DNA of 64,000 bases from Epiperipatus broadwayi (taxonomy: Eukaryota > Onychophora > Udeonychophora > Euonychophora > Peripatidae): NCBI GenBank assembly GCA_028023455.1, contig JAQFVV010012420.1:4592001-4656000 (forward strand), read 5' to 3'. Below, piece after piece: positions 12,746 to 24,906 of this stretch (the first letter of the stretch is position 1; each line of letters opens with the position of its first letter). The translations under genes and the position numbers were made by a program. Below the pieces are notes generated by a model. The model was not told the DNA's origin, ran no database searches, and saw only the letters and a list, made by a program, of their open reading frames with translations.

Positions 12746-13884
12746 TCATGGAGCAACATTTCTAAGTGCCGACAATGCTCCTCTATGTTTTCAGACGCTA
12801 TAATGATATCGTCTACGTACATCGTGACAAATTTCTTAACTTCATCTGATAGGGTTTGGTCCAGGCACTGCACTAAGCCTGCACCACTATTCTTTAATCC
12901 AAAAGGCACGCGGTTAAACTGGTACGCCCGTCCGTTATATTTGAATGTGGTGTATTTTCGATCGTCTGGGTGGAGGCTCATTTGCCAGTAGCTATTTGTC
13001 AAGTCCATAGTGGAAAAGATTCGCTTGTTCTGAAATCTTGTCATCAGTTCGCTCATGATGGGCGGAGCGTTTGTATCTGGAATTGTCACCTTGTTCAGTT
13101 GTCTGGCATCGAGGCACAATCGTATCGATCCGTCACCCTTTTTTACGGCTAAGATGGGGTTGTTGTATGGCGAGGTACACTTTGAAATAACCCCCCACTT
13201 TATCATCTGTTCCAGCTGAGTTTCAATCTCCTTCCGGTATTGGAAAGGGATTGGGTACGCCCTAGTTTGATATGGGTTGCTGGTGTTCAACCGGATTCGG
13301 TGTTCGTACCCCTTGATTACTCCCGGCTTGTCCGAGAAAACACTCTCGTAAGTCCCCAGTATTCCTTGAATCCTCTCTCTCTGCCCTTTATCTGTCCCTG
13401 TCATTTCATTAACTCTTTTCTCAATCTCCCCTTTTACCATGATACATTGCAGTTTCCTCTGCCCTTCTGGTTCTCTGTCCATGGTTTCCCCAAAAGGCAC
13501 TATGACTCTACCGATTCTTGCTTGTTCAGTCCCATAATCAATGCTACACTTTGCCATTCTCATAAAATCAGACCCTAACACCAAGTCATGTATCAGCCCC
13601 TCAAGTATTAACACAATCTGGGTGAATTCCTGCCCTGCAATAACTATATTCGCCCACACCTGTTTGGTCTGTATTCTTGCCTTTTTCCCATTGGCCAGTA
13701 TAATCTGGGTCCCTTTCAATGGCAAGATTTTCATTTCTGTTTGCCCTTGAGCGATCCTGTCAAAAGTTTCCTGAGCCATTACCGACACCTGACTTCCTGT
13801 ATCCAGCAGCGCCCTCGTATGAACCCCTTGGATTGACACATCGATCTTTGGGCACTCCTGTTTTCCCCGAGGTCCTTCCCCCCT
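12664..13884 (-). pseudogene. pol: pol, part 1: aspartic protease and reverse transcriptase
   Basis: The frame is open from 13884 and has no ATG near its beginning. It overlaps gag by about 106 bases in the -1 frame, so expression by -1 frameshifting is expected. Counting from the GTG at 13839, the protease shows ALLDTGS (DTGS at 13-16) and LGSDF at 88-92. The reverse transcriptase follows from about residue 190, with catalytic D279 (motif A, STMDL) and the YVDD box at 341-344. The frame leaves RT homology at the seven-A tract (12709-12715) and stops at 12664. RT homology resumes one frame back in part 2, so a one-base change in the homopolymer splits the enzyme between palm and thumb. Confidence 0.93.
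12709..12715 (-). other. Homopolymer frameshift inside reverse transcriptase
   Basis: On the coding strand CTA AAA AAA GCC reads out of frame, while the -1 frame across the same seven A residues continues RT homology (FLGHII follows). A lost A is the simplest reading. The tract A AAA AAA also fits a -1 slippery heptamer, but programmed shifting in mid-RT would be unusual. Confidence 0.75.
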
Positions 13885-14423
13885 TCATCTTGCGCTATAT
13901 TAGCTATCCTGATCCCATCATTCCCTTCTTTGCTAAAATAGTCATCATTTTCGGCCGCCTCTAATATCTCCAACACTCGTTTTATCTCAGTTTCCCCCTC
14001 AATGACTTGTCTAATCTCCCTGGGCAGGTTGCGCCCTGCTATCCTGATTCGCCGCTCTTCCGGTATTTGATATTCGTTTATTTTTCTTAATCTCGCCACC
14101 TGTCGCTGTATGAAGGTACTGTATGTTTCATCTTCTTCCTTTTTGCTTTGTTCGATTGCCCACCTTTCCCTTTCTTGTTGGGCTAGTCCCCAATATCTTC
14201 CCATTATGGCTCTTTGGTATTCTTCGAACGTTTCCGGTTTCTCTTTCATCGCCTCCCACCATTCCACCACTTCCCCTTGGATGTGGCTGCATGCAATCGC
14301 TATCTTAGATTCTTCACTAAACTGCCCGCAAGAGAACAACCTCTTCAGACTTTCCACATGTCGACACGGGCTTTCGTCTTCCTTTCCTTTAAAATGTTCA
14401 AGTTTAATCCACTTTCCCTCCAT
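13779..14423 (-). CDS. gag: Gag-like capsid protein of the Ty3/gypsy element
   Basis: This 214-residue frame starts at the ATG at 14423, immediately upstream of and overlapping protease. It contains a tryptophan-bearing helical region typical of retrotransposon Gag (VVEWWEAMK near residues 52-60, then FEEYQRAIMGRYW) and a highly charged middle (KKEEDETYSTF). It is short for a Ty3/gypsy Gag and has no CCHC zinc knuckle before its stop at 13779, as in some gypsy lineages. The last 35 residues or so lie in the pol overlap. A GGGGAAAAC run at 13860-13868 lies in the overlap, but I could not identify a textbook slippery heptamer. Expected role: particle assembly around the element RNA. Confidence 0.85.
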   Translation of the reverse strand: MEGKWIKLEHFKGKEDESPCRHVESLKRLFSCGQFSEESKIAIACSHIQGEVVEWWEAMKEKPETFEEYQRAIMGRYWGLAQQERERWAIEQSKKEEDETYSTFIQRQVARLRKINEYQIPEERRIRIAGRNLPREIRQVIEGETEIKRVLEILEAAENDDYFSKEGNDGIRIANIAQDEGGKDLGENRSAQRSMCQSKGFIRGRCWIQEVRCR

Positions 14424-15296
14424 CCTGTTTAATATTCGATTTATATTTGGCTATAGTAATCCACGGCTCGTCACCTACTACTCCGCTGGTCCCACTGACT
14501 GTCTTGTCCTATTTTCAGATGGTCCTTGCTCTTAAAACTCCCACTGTAAGCCCTCAAGTTTGGTTTCTATCGCTCAGATATCCCAGGTCCCACTATTCCC
14601 CTTTATTTATATTCAGTAGCTATCGGTTATATCTATATACTGTTACACGCGTCGTTATATATGTAGATACGCTATACTTTACTTATCTTTTATTTTATTT
14701 TCCTTTGGTGGTTATTTATATATATGTGTTGTTTACGCTCAACGTCCCTTTTATTTTTAAGTAACACACACAACACTCCTAACAAGATCCCAGTTACAGT
14801 TCGTTCCTTTGTGCAAGAATATAATAATATTAAAATGCGTCTTTTAACGATGTATATATTTTTTCGATTAAAATTATTTGCGGTTAACTTACTAGTATAG
14901 AAATTAATTTATGAATTGCTTCCTTTTACTATCTGATATTTCTTCCACGGAATCCCGCTATCCCACAGCTTTCTACAAATATCAGGTATATTCGGATGCT
15001 TGATTATTTTAATAATGACAAAAGAACTAAATCCCCTTCCCACTCTCTCAAGCAATGTTTAATAATTTGACTTTTAGTGATTATAAAATTTCCCCCCCGC
15101 TTTCATCGATAATTCATTCTGTAATTTCGAGCGCCCTCTCTTCCTTTTTTTTTTTTTTAAAAAAATGTCCTCCGACCGCCTTATTTAGGCCGCTAAACGT
15201 ATTTCCTTCTCAGGGTCTCTTTATTTAAATTGACTTTCGTTATTAGAACCGTCAGTTATATTCACGTCGGTTCTGCCCTTTGAAACAACAGTTTCG
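14424..15296 (-). other. 5' leader of the Ty3/gypsy element
   Basis: About 870 bases separate the primer site from the gag ATG. Only short open frames occur. The leader would carry packaging or translation signals, but none is recognisable. Confidence 0.6.
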
Positions 15297-15314
15297 CCGC
15301 ACGTTGACGCGCCA
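15297..15314 (-). other. Putative primer binding site
   Basis: Two bases inside the 5' LTR the minus strand reads TGGCGCGTCAACGTGCGG. It starts with TGG, the complement of a tRNA 3' CCA, as expected. It is similar to, but not identical with, the Lys-tRNA primer site that I recall for other gypsy elements (TGGCGCCCAACGTGG), so tRNA identity is uncertain. Confidence 0.7.
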
Positions 15315-15316
15315 AA

Positions 15317-17294
15317 TGTAACCCGCTAACCTACTGCTCTATTGACGTCACTATTCTCCTTTTGGCTTTTCTGTTGACGATTCCCTTTTACGAATCTGCT
15401 GTGTTATTTCGTCCGGGGTTTACATAATGTTTTGTGAAAATAATTTCAAACACATATACACGTACGCTTTTATTTGTTTCATACGTAGATTCAGATTGAA
15501 CCCGAGTAATAGGCGCCAGGAGAACCTTTACAAGCTCGCCACGCACGTGCACACGCTCACTCAACTATATCACAGAACATGCCCAAGCATCACTCCAGCG
15601 GACAGCAAGAAACGAACACAGCAACACTATTTCCGAACTAGATCGCACATTACCGTTAAAACAATATTGAAACACCTTTATCACTGTTGGGCCCGCCCTA
15701 TATCCCCCAGAATAAATTAACCATAACTTAACATTAACATAAGAATTGTATGACAAATATAAACGCTATAAATATACTTAAATCTTAACTAAAATATTAA
15801 ATGTACCCGTTCAAATTATACAAAATAGATCACTCTCGCACTCATTCAACATTATTTAAATAAATTTGAAATTCCAAGCGATCAATAAAAGAAGTATTAA
15901 TTAAATGAATGATTTATTTAGGAAAAAAACTGGGTAAATAAAATTATCATGCAGATATATGATTTAGTAAGTCTAGATAACATAATTACGGAATTAGGTA
16001 TGAATTTGCACAGATATTTGCTGAATCTTAATTGTACATATGATTCTGGTTGAGTTCTTTAGTGATTCAATTTGGTCATTAGTAATTTTATCATTTTACA
16101 CTTAATGTTTGTAAATCGTTCTCCACTTTAAAGTTAATTTAGCTGGTGCATGAATGTGTGAGCAAATGTTAAAATATAACTACCTGTGGAACGAGAAGAC
16201 TGTAATGGGATCCTGAGCGATGTTTTCTTTAATTCAGCATGCCGGCTTTTGGTGAGGCTTCCAGGGCGTGTGTGGTCCTTGAGTTCATTTTCTCCGAGGT
16301 TGAGAGCATTCTAGGATCGATCAGCGGTGCCAGGTGCGAAGGTTCGGCGGCCAAGCCGCGAATTTTGGATTCAGCAACGCATTTCGTCTACGGTATCACA
16401 CAAAGTTTAGGTTAAGAAGTCCAAGTACTTAATCAGAAGCTCTGCCAAAAAATTAATAATACTCTCCGCTAAAATTCAAATTAATTTCGCCTTCCACAAC
16501 TCTTAATCAATAATTAATAATTGTAATTAATAATGTCCCTCTCCAGTTCTGTCTTGCCTTTTTCTTCTCTTCTTTCCCGCCACGACACCTTGAATTTTTC
16601 CTCCAATCTCTGTCATGCACTCATGAGTCATCAGTTCTTATTTGCTAATTAAGGGTCCTCTTTATTCAATGGTTTCTGGGACATTTGCACCACGTTGGAA
16701 TTTAATTTAGTTTTACCATCTTTTTTTAAGTATTGTTTTAGCTGGAGCCAGAAGTCTAAGTAGTACAATAGCAGTGTACACTTTTTATCACCTCTGTTTC
16801 TAAATTTGGATTGTTATCTAGACTTTACCAACATACATCCTGCTTATTGTTTCAAATTCTCTAAATTTTAATCTACTAATTGCCCCCCCATTCAAAATAT
16901 CTTAGATCGCTTGGAATCTTTTAACCTATTGCAGATTAATTAATTTACTTATCTTTTTTCTTTCTTTTTTGTTTAAAAATGATTTAATAAAAAATTTCTA
17001 ATTTGTTCTCGATCATTCTTTTTTTTAAAACGAAGTAACAAAAAAAACAAACTTACAAATAATGATTATAATAAATTTAATTCCTTAAAAAAAATAAAAA
17101 CTCTTTTAATTTTAGTTCAATAAATCTGACAGGTACTCATATATAGCTGCGATCTGCTTTAGAAACGGCTGTTTCTCGTTTATTCTTAAAACAAGATCGT
17201 TTTTTTAAAAAATTTTGTACCTGTCATTTATTTCGTCATTTATATATCTTTAACGTTCCTAGGTTTAAACCCTATGTAACGCTATTCCGTTACA
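15317..17294 (-). repeat. 5' LTR of the Ty3/gypsy element
   Basis: Direct repeat of 8682-10656 and the upstream LTR on the coding strand. It starts (minus strand) with the same TGTAACG/CGTTACA hairpin at 17275-17294. Its last 70 bases (15317-15385) differ strongly from the other LTR although the rest is almost identical. A perfect TGACGTCA (CRE-like) octamer lies at 15343-15350; the other LTR has CGACGTCA. The promoter should lie in this LTR, but A/T richness prevents me naming a TATA box. Confidence 0.95.
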
Positions 17295-17994
17295 ATATAT
17301 ATATATAATGCCATATGCTCAAAACAAAGTCATAGTTTATTTACATTCAGCTTCTTTATTTTTGTCACTATAATTTTGTCAAAATGATGAAAGTTTGGGA
17401 TCTTTCTTTGACAGAACAGCTTACAGTGGAATATTTCTAGAGGTACAAGATCCTGACTTTATAAAAAGTTTGCTTTAATGGGCATAATATGAAACTATTT
17501 TTTAAATATATTTTTTATTTTTATATCAATAAGTAAAAGTCTGCATCAATGGGTATGATATGACACTTTACACTTCTTGTATTTTCTTATTATTTTGTCT
17601 TAAATATTTATTATATGTCCCGAAAATTGTATAATTAAAAAATTGGCTTCCAAGATTCCTAATCAGGATAATGTAAAATCATAAAATTTTCATAAAAAAC
17701 AAACAGTAGCCAGAGAAATAGGTATACTTATAAGTTATGACCATTGAACACCCCAAGAATAAATACTATTATAAAACAAGATTTAAAATAAGAAATTCAG
17801 AATTTAAAAAAAGACCTAGAAAATGATTTACAAAAAGAAATGAAATCTATTTTAATGTTTGACAATATAGTAAGATATAACAAAGAATGGACTAGTGGAG
17901 TTATGGAATGCTGATCACTGGCAGAATAAAAACATATGAAGTAGATTATACATATATAAATGAAAAAATAATCAAACTTTAAAATAAAAGTGAC
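17295..17994. other. AT-rich flank without genes
   Basis: Continues the (TA)n tract at the LTR boundary and then plain AT-rich DNA. Nothing recognisable is present. Confidence 0.5.
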
Positions 17995-18006
17995 ATTTAT
18001 TGCACA

Positions 18007-18229
18007 TGTTATAAATAGAGCTCACAAATAAGCTCTTAACAAGCTTTGCAAAATATCCCCAACCCCAGACTAGTTTCTGCTACTGGCTTCTTCAGCAGAA
18101 ACTGGTCTGGGGTTGGGGATATTCTGCAAAGCTTGTCAAGAGCTTGTTTGCAAAATCTATATATAATATTTGTAATACAAGCTTGTTAAATTAGATCATG
18201 TGACATCTAACTTGATTTTTTTTTTTATA
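18007..18229 (+). mobile_element. SINE-like hairpin retroposon R2, copy 1
   Basis: The unit is bounded by a perfect 12-bp duplication, ATTTATTGCACA, at 17995-18006 and 18230-18241. This is the hallmark of target-primed insertion. Inside, 18031-18081 and 18094-18144 form 51-bp inverted arms with three mismatches, all transitions, around a 12-nt loop. The right end reads TTGATTT(T)nTATA. It shares its start (AGAGCTCACAAATAAGCTCTT) in part, its arms and its tail with 38608-38944. No open frame. No clear tRNA-type promoter was seen. Confidence 0.85.
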
Positions 18230-18241
18230 ATTTATTGCACA

Positions 18242-20954
18242 GTATAAATGATGAATTTTAATAAAAATATATTTTAAAAACTGAGATTTCTAAAATCAAA
18301 TATTAAGAATATGATAAAAAAAATTAAACACCAGATACACTTCTTCATATGTATATTCTTGGATGAAAACAAAGTTAAACTAACAAAATTGAGAGTAGGA
18401 TAACAAATTAATAATACATTTCTGCTTCAAAATCAATTACATTGCTAAAGAACCATATTGGTTATATATGATTGCCTGATTCCAAAAACAATGCTATGAA
18501 ACATAAATAAATGTATATAAAGTGAGTTCTAAATGCACTTTGAAAGTGACACATGAAATATAAAAGAGTCATAGAGATGGCTTTTTTTTTTAAAAGTTAA
18601 TTTTAAAAATATAGAATCTTAATGGACATGAAGCAGAGTTCTTCTAATAAAAAAGTTAGAAACTCAAAAAACTATATAATTCTGCCCAAAAATATTTTTC
18701 CTATAAATAGAATGAAATATGTAGCAATACAATAAGTAGAATAAATCATTCTAAAAACCAAGTGAGATTATTAAAAAGCAGCAGAATATGAAGAACTATC
18801 ATAAAATTAAATGAAAAAGTGAAACATTTATAAAAAGTGACAAAGATATGAATAGTTACAACACATAAATAAATAACTTAAAATTTTGGATATTTTTCAT
18901 GCAGATAATTATTAAAAGTATAATTATGTAACACATACAAAAAAATGTTATCGCTTTAAAATTTCCATCAAGGCTTTTAGTTAAAATTACTTATTTTAGT
19001 TAATTTTTTTATAACTATTGGAGTGACCAAGTATAGTAAACAAACAATAATAAAAGTATAATTATTTCCACTTCAAAATAATAAGTAAAATTTTCAGTTT
19101 CTATTTTGCATTTATTTTCTTAATATTATACTTTTAGAATAATAAATATTGTTATCTGAATAAATATTTAAAAACTATTAACTAGATATATCTAATATCT
19201 TAATGATTTCATTGATTTTTCTATTGGAGTGGAGGTAGTACTTTTAGATAGACCTTCGCAACACTATGGTCAATTTATAAGTGGTTTCATTATTTATCTT
19301 TATTATGGTGCAGTGTATCTTCTAATAGATATTACAGTATGAACAGTAAATCTTTGAAATGATTGTGTAGTTGGACTTGATTTACCATTTACAGTTAATT
19401 GGCCTTAAAATGAGAATCACTGGATTTTCATTATCTCTATATAGTGGCCAACTTTAATTTTTATCTTACTCAAGTTCATTGACTTGATAATTTAGAGACC
19501 CTAAGGTTATTTAATTAAGTCAATCCTATCAGCTTATAATGTTATATGGGTCTGATCTTAATTATACAGATTAATTGATTTAAAAAATGACAAAAATCAA
19601 TTAAGTATCATAGATCTCTTTTTACACATATAATAAACACTTCCCACCAAACTAAGAAGCAAAAACATGTGAAGGGAATTGATGAATAGAAAATGGCAAT
19701 GAAATCAGATTTCAATGATTAATTTTTAAAGTGGAAGTTATAAACGATAATATAATATGTACAATGTGAATTGGCTTAGAATTTTAAATAGTTTTTGAGT
19801 TTTTTTACTATACACATATATATACACACACAGAATCACAATGAGTTCTTTGACACATAAAGCAAAACAAACATTTAGTATCCATCTCTTCTTTTATTAT
19901 CAAACAGACATAGTTGTCAGGCTCTCCCACAGACAATAAATAAACAAATTTTATTGCTGATAAAATAAATTCCAAGAAAATGGTAAATAGTTGTTATAAA
20001 ATAGTAACAACATTATTTGTCAGCATTGTTCTATCCCAGTCAATTGCTTGTCTACCTATTATCACTAAGACAATATATATACAATTGAAATACTTGTGTA
20101 AGAATATAGGTAAATGATAATATATATATTGTTTGTTTCCTACAAAATGAAAAAAAAATCATTTTAAAGAAAAATCTTTTAGATAAAAAGTTACAAATTA
20201 CAATCCATTAATAATCTACTTAAAAGACTGATGTAATTTTTTTTGCAGCTAATTTTTAAAATTTAAAATATAAAAGGGATTAAATAAAAATAAGTAGAAA
20301 GACGTAATTCTATCAATTTTTGAAATTTGTAAACATGATGCTAGTAATGAGTAAGATCACATTGCTTTTAAATTGGTCTGTAGCTGTAAACTGGAAAAAA
20401 ATCAAGATAACATGATGAATTAATTTTGTCAGCTGATGAATTACCAAATATATAATATGCAGGAATAGAAGATACACCAAAAGGATGTAATAAGTAAACA
20501 ATCTGAGCGCTTGAAAATAACCAAAGGGTATTAAACATAAAAACAGATTTGAATTCAGAGATGATTGTTGTACTGTGCTTTAGATTTACTAAAATATTTG
20601 ACTGAATTATTAATTAAGAAAAATTATCTTGATTATATAATAGTGACTTAAAATAGGAGCAAATATAATTGTTCTCTAATAATTAATAATTAAAAATACA
20701 AACAATAAAAAAAGATATTAAAGTGTCATAGAAAAATATTTTAAGAATTATTTAATAATATCTTCCCTTATTTATTGCAAGGCAAAAAGTTATTGATATA
20801 AATATAGCTTTAATATTTTGTACAATGATCATCTGCAAAAAAAAAAAAAAACTTATCTTGACAAATTTGAAAGAAAGCAGAATCAATAAAACGACAATAC
20901 TTGATAAACAGCTAATGTGCGTCTATAAAAAATAATTTAAAAATATTACTTATG
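18242..20954. other. AT-rich DNA without recognisable genes
   Basis: Only short spurious frames occur, such as a hydrophobic 62-codon frame at 20313-20501. No repeat family could be assigned. Confidence 0.5.
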
Positions 20955-21365
20955 TCCTGTACATGTGGGGTTTAGATTGACTTTATGTCAACATGGGTGT
21001 GACAAGAATCTCGGCCTCAGGGTGGCCTTCGAGCATTCCATCATCAGATTTTCAATTGGATGGACGGTTGAAGAGTTGGAGTGTGTAGTAGATTGGAGCC
21101 TGTCCATTAAAGTATGAAGATTGTCTATCTTAATAAATATCTGAGCACTTATAGTATATATGTGTGGGAGATGATAATCTGGACCAACTGATTGCTGGTT
21201 TAGCATGAAATACGTATATTGGTGATTATTTATCTTTTCAGCATATATGTGCTTGAGTGTATCAATGTTATTAGATAGAGTGGAGAGTGGCGGGTCATGT
21301 GAAAGTCTGTGCTCATATACCCTATATTACATATATAGACACAGGTATATAATAAGCCTGTGTTT
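20955..21365 (+). repeat. Dispersed repeat R1, full-length-like copy
   Basis: Shares blocks with the other R1 copies in the same order: 'gtcaacatgggtgtga', 'cctgtccattaaagtatgaa', 'gatgataatctggaccaact', 'gctggtttagcatgaaatac' and 'gtgaaagtctg'. It ends in a short AT repeat (CCCTATATTAC). The unit is about 410 bp and noncoding. Confidence 0.85.
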
Positions 21366-22161
21366 CAGTTAACAAGTACTATAATAGAGAGATAACTAAC
21401 AAACAGAAGTGTGAAGAAAATTTAAAAATCATATCAAATGTGTGTTTCCTTCTACTAGTATTTAGACATTACGCATAAAGAAGAAAATAGTTGCAACCAA
21501 AGATAACATTGTAATACAGTTTTTAATTTTTTTTACTAAAGACTAATGTAGTTTTAAAGCATACTATTGTAAATAAAAGGCTAAATTATATTACATAATA
21601 CATTTTACATGAGATAATATACAATATAATGATATTTTTCAAGGTCTAATATTTACAAGGGTATTAGTAACTTGATCAAACTCTTTGTAGCTAAAAAGAT
21701 GTCAGGCAGAATGAGTGATTGGTCTCTGTTTTTTATTTTAACTAGTATGTTATGGAAAAGTGATTGAAGTGCCTGAGATGTTGGATTAAAACAAAAATGA
21801 TGCTTTACAATCCATAGAGTAAAAAAATATAAATGTAGTTACTTGTATATTAGAAAAAAAAAAACCCTCTACTTATACTGCTTATTAAATAGGTGAAAGA
21901 AGGAATCTGAGATCTAGCAATTGAAATTATTATGTTTTGGTATGTTTAAAATGCTGGACAGAGAAGATTTGAGTCTACATTTGCAAAAAAAAAAAAAAAA
22001 AACACCTTTTTTGATATAGAAAGAGTTTGTAGAAAAAAACTTCAAAACTGATTTTAATTAAAAAATCGAAATATTTTGGCTCCAAATACCAAACTTTAAA
22101 TCTTTGAAGTATTTGTTTAAAAGTTTAGATTGTGGTGGGTTAATTAGCTTTTCTTTATGTC

Positions 22162-23284
22162 CTATATTACGTATGGATCCCAGTATTTAATTTTTATATT
22201 TTGATTTGGTATAGTTATGGATGTGATTAATCCTTTAATGAAAGGGTATTTTATTGGTGGCAGTGCATCTAATGGTTTAATTAATATAAATCTTATTACC
22301 TCAGGGTATAAGGGAATAAACCTAGTGATCTCATTTATTGCTTTCTGAAAATAATATATTGAGTTGCAGTGTGACAAGAGCCCACTGTGTTTGGCATGTT
22401 TTTCTTTGATACTAATTGATATTATTTTCTTGTTACAGATCAACTCATTGTATAATGAATTTATCTTTTTCATAAAAAATATAGTATACTATATGGTGGG
22501 CATATAATAGGTTTTTGAGATCAGAAATATTGATGAGAGATACTTTTGCATGTATCAATAAAGATGCTTTAGATAATGAGTTGTGTTTCCTATAGAGCTG
22601 AAGAGTTTACTTTGGATTTCAGATTTCATAGCATATGAAGAAAGATATAAAGGGGAAACTAAAAAATATGTGATGAAGTAGTGAAAGGAGAGTTTATTTT
22701 ATTACTTGAGCAAAGACAAAACTCTCTATATGTATAGCCACTCAGTGCAAGCCAAAGTAATCAATGGATGCCAGAAGGCTTGTGCATAAAATCCCCATCT
22801 AATGCCTACTCATCCAATATCCCTAGACTAGTTTCTGGCTTGTGACCTTTGTCAGTGAGAAGCCTTGGATCTGAGAGCACTGCATCTAGATCTTAGGATC
22901 TAACTCTCTAATACGTATTGAGGGTTTTGTCTGTTTTAATAAGTTATAAGCAAGCATAAGAAATGGTGATCATGTGATGTACTTGAGACAAGATTTTTAT
23001 TTGATGAATTTGAGATAATAGCTCTCTGTATAATTGTTCAGAATGTTAATTAGTTGACACATATATTTATTTGATTGTAAAAGAAAACTTAAATTGTTCA
23101 TATATAGTATGTAATTGTTTGATTTAAAAAAATACTATAAATTCCTGATAGTTTATTTTTGATGCATTATAGTAATGGGTTAATGTAAGTCAGAAAAAAA
23201 AAGAGTTTAGGGATAACTCTGTGGTATAAAGTGGTGTGGGGAAAAACTGGGAAAGTATGTCCATTTAATATAATGTGAATTTAT
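22162..23284 (-). pseudogene. Probable downstream remnant of an old LINE, interrupted by R3
   Basis: This is the continuation, on the other side of the RTE insertion, of the degraded reverse transcriptase at 25273-26420. On the minus strand near 23215-23245 a decayed stretch reads IPQ-S-Y-P, compatible with the GxPQGSxLSP block that follows RT motif A in LINEs. A 103-codon frame at 22473-22162 has no family that I recognise. Evidence rests mainly on position and reading direction. Confidence 0.35.
22711..22979 (+). mobile_element. SINE-like retroposon R3, copy 1
   Basis: Flanked by TACTTGAG at 22703-22710 and 22980-22987, a probable target-site duplication of 8 bp. The first 220 bases match the reverse complement of 37092-37325 in part (shared 'agtaatcaatggatgccaga' and 'gcataaaatccccatcta'). 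The tail contains 'aagcataagaaatggtgatc'. The core 'agactagtttctggcttgtg' is shared with R2. The ends of the body (AGACAAAACTC and GGGTTTTGTCT) are inverted repeats of each other. Confidence 0.78.
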
Positions 23285-23307
23285 TTGTTGTTGAGTCATC
23301 ATCATCA

Positions 23308-23595
23308 TCACCAACCATTATCAAGCCACTGCAGGATGAAGGTCTCTCCAAGTTTAATCCATCTTCTCTGATCTTTAGCTTTTCTTCTCCACAATACCCC
23401 TGCACATTTTCTTATTTCATCCATCCATCTCACATGTGGTCTCTTTCTGGGTCTTTTACAATCTCTTGGAATCCAGTTTAAAATTTCAATTGTCCATCTA
23501 TTATCATCTTTTCTAGCAATATGTTCAGCCCAACTCCATTTCAATCTTTTAATTTTTTCAATAAGGTCAGTAACACCTGTTTGTTGTCTTACTCA
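23308..23595 (-). pseudogene. RTE ORF, C-terminal segment
   Basis: The 78-codon frame 23544-23308 contains KWSWAEHIARKDDNRWT, IPRDCKRPRKRP and RWMDEIRK, the C-terminal region that ends RTE/BovB-like polyproteins (HIARxxDNRW...RPRGRPxxRW). It is preceded in the same frame by about 17 plausible codons and an in-frame TGA at 23593-23595. The normal RTE stop follows QWLDNGW at 23308, and the GAT-repeat tail starts at once. Confidence 0.88.
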
Positions 23596-23621
23596 TACAT
23601 TGCATTTTCGATCTCTTCTTG

Positions 23622-24890
23622 TTACTCCCAACATATATCTCTCCATACTCCTTTGAGTGGTCTGAAGTTTCTGTATTGCTCTTCTATTAAGTGTCCAAGT
23701 CTCAGATCCATAAGTAAGAACTGTAAAACACATTTGTTAAAAACCATCCTTTTCAAACACATAGGCATATTTCCTTTTAGTATCAAGTTATTTCTACCAA
23801 AAGCACTCCAACCAAGTTTAATTCTATGATTAATTTCCTCCATTATGTTTCCATCTGTATTAATAATCTGACCAAGGTATTTGTAACTGTTAACTTCTTC
23901 TAATTCTTCATAATCAATCTTTATTTTCATATTTTGAGCAAATCGATTAAACATTACTTTAGTCTTTTTAACATTTATCTTTAGTCCTACTTTTCTACTT
24001 TCATCTGCTAACTCCTGAAACATTTCCTGCAGCTCTGAAGCATTATTTGCAAAAACAATTACATCATCTGCGAAATCTAAATGACTTAAATACTCTCCAT
24101 TTACTTTCACTCCTTTAGTTTCCCATTTTAATCCACAAAATACTTCTTGCAGCACTGCTGTAAAGAGTTTTGGAGATATGGAGTCACCTTGTCTTACACC
24201 TTTCTCAATGTTGATTTTTCCAGTATCATTATGTAATCTAATTGTTGCTGTTGCATTTTTATAAATATTCTTTAAAATATGACAATATCCTGGATCTATA
24301 CCTTGATGATCCAATGCTTTAATCAATGAAGAAATGTGTATAGAATCGAATGCCTTTTCATAATCTACAAATCCAAAACATAATGACAACTCATATTCAT
24401 TTGTCCTTTCTATGACTTCTCTCAATACCTGGATATGATCTATTGTACTAAAACCACTTTTAAATCCAGCTTGTTCTCTTGGTTGGTGGAAATCCAAAGT
24501 TCTCTGTAGACGAGTTGTAATTATCTTGGTAAAAATTTTATATAAAACTGATAAAAGGCTGATAGATCTGTAATTTCTAATATCTTCTTTATCACCTTTT
24601 TTAAATATTAATATTATTACTGCATTCTTCCAATCTTCCGGTACATCTTTATCATTTAGACATTTGGTATATAACTTTGCTAAAAAAATTTCTATTTCTT
24701 CACCTGCTTCTTTTAATATATCAATTATAATTCCATCATTTCCTGGAGCCTTTCCTTTCTTCATACACTTAATTGCATGTTTCACTTCTTCATTTAAAAT
24801 TCTGGGCAATTTGGAAGATATAATAGATATAGGAGGTACTTGTTCTTTATTACTATATAATTCTTGATAAAAATCTTCTACCAATTTCAT
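23622..24890 (-). pseudogene. RTE reverse transcriptase
   Basis: A 422-codon frame carrying RT blocks in order: KAPGNDG (46-52), the RNYRSISLLSVLYKI block (about 105-119), motif A FVDYEKAFD (174-182, catalytic D176), motif B GVRQGDSISP (231-240) and motif C FADD (273-276). Catalytic aspartates are intact. After residue about 390 homology leaves this frame near 23711-23731 and continues in the -1 frame, so the last 30 or so residues here are out of frame. It is separated from the upstream linker by another frame change in an eight-T tract (24924-24931). Confidence 0.92.
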
Positions 24891-24906
24891 GATGTCATCT
24901 CTCTTT

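Larger units (their letters stand above)
8682..17294 (-). mobile_element. Ty3/gypsy LTR retrotransposon, near full length, disabled
   Basis: Two near-identical direct repeats of about 1.98 kb (8682-10656 and 15317-17294), both with TG...CA ends, flank a 4.66-kb internal region. The internal coding strand is minus and reads gag, then protease, reverse transcriptase, RNase H and integrase, the order typical of Ty3/gypsy (Metaviridae-type) elements. No env-like frame follows pol. The element sits in a (TA)n tract: 'atatat' flanks both ends, so a 4-6 bp target duplication is likely but cannot be delimited. By eye the LTRs differ at about a dozen sites over 1.9 kb plus a much more divergent terminal 70 bp, so insertion was fairly recent. 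Pol carries two frame-disrupting indels in this copy. Confidence 0.96.

Noticed and set aside
10815-14764. Many plus-strand frames of 60-154 codons across the retrotransposon
   Set aside because: They are antisense shadows of gag and pol; the minus strand carries the conserved motifs.
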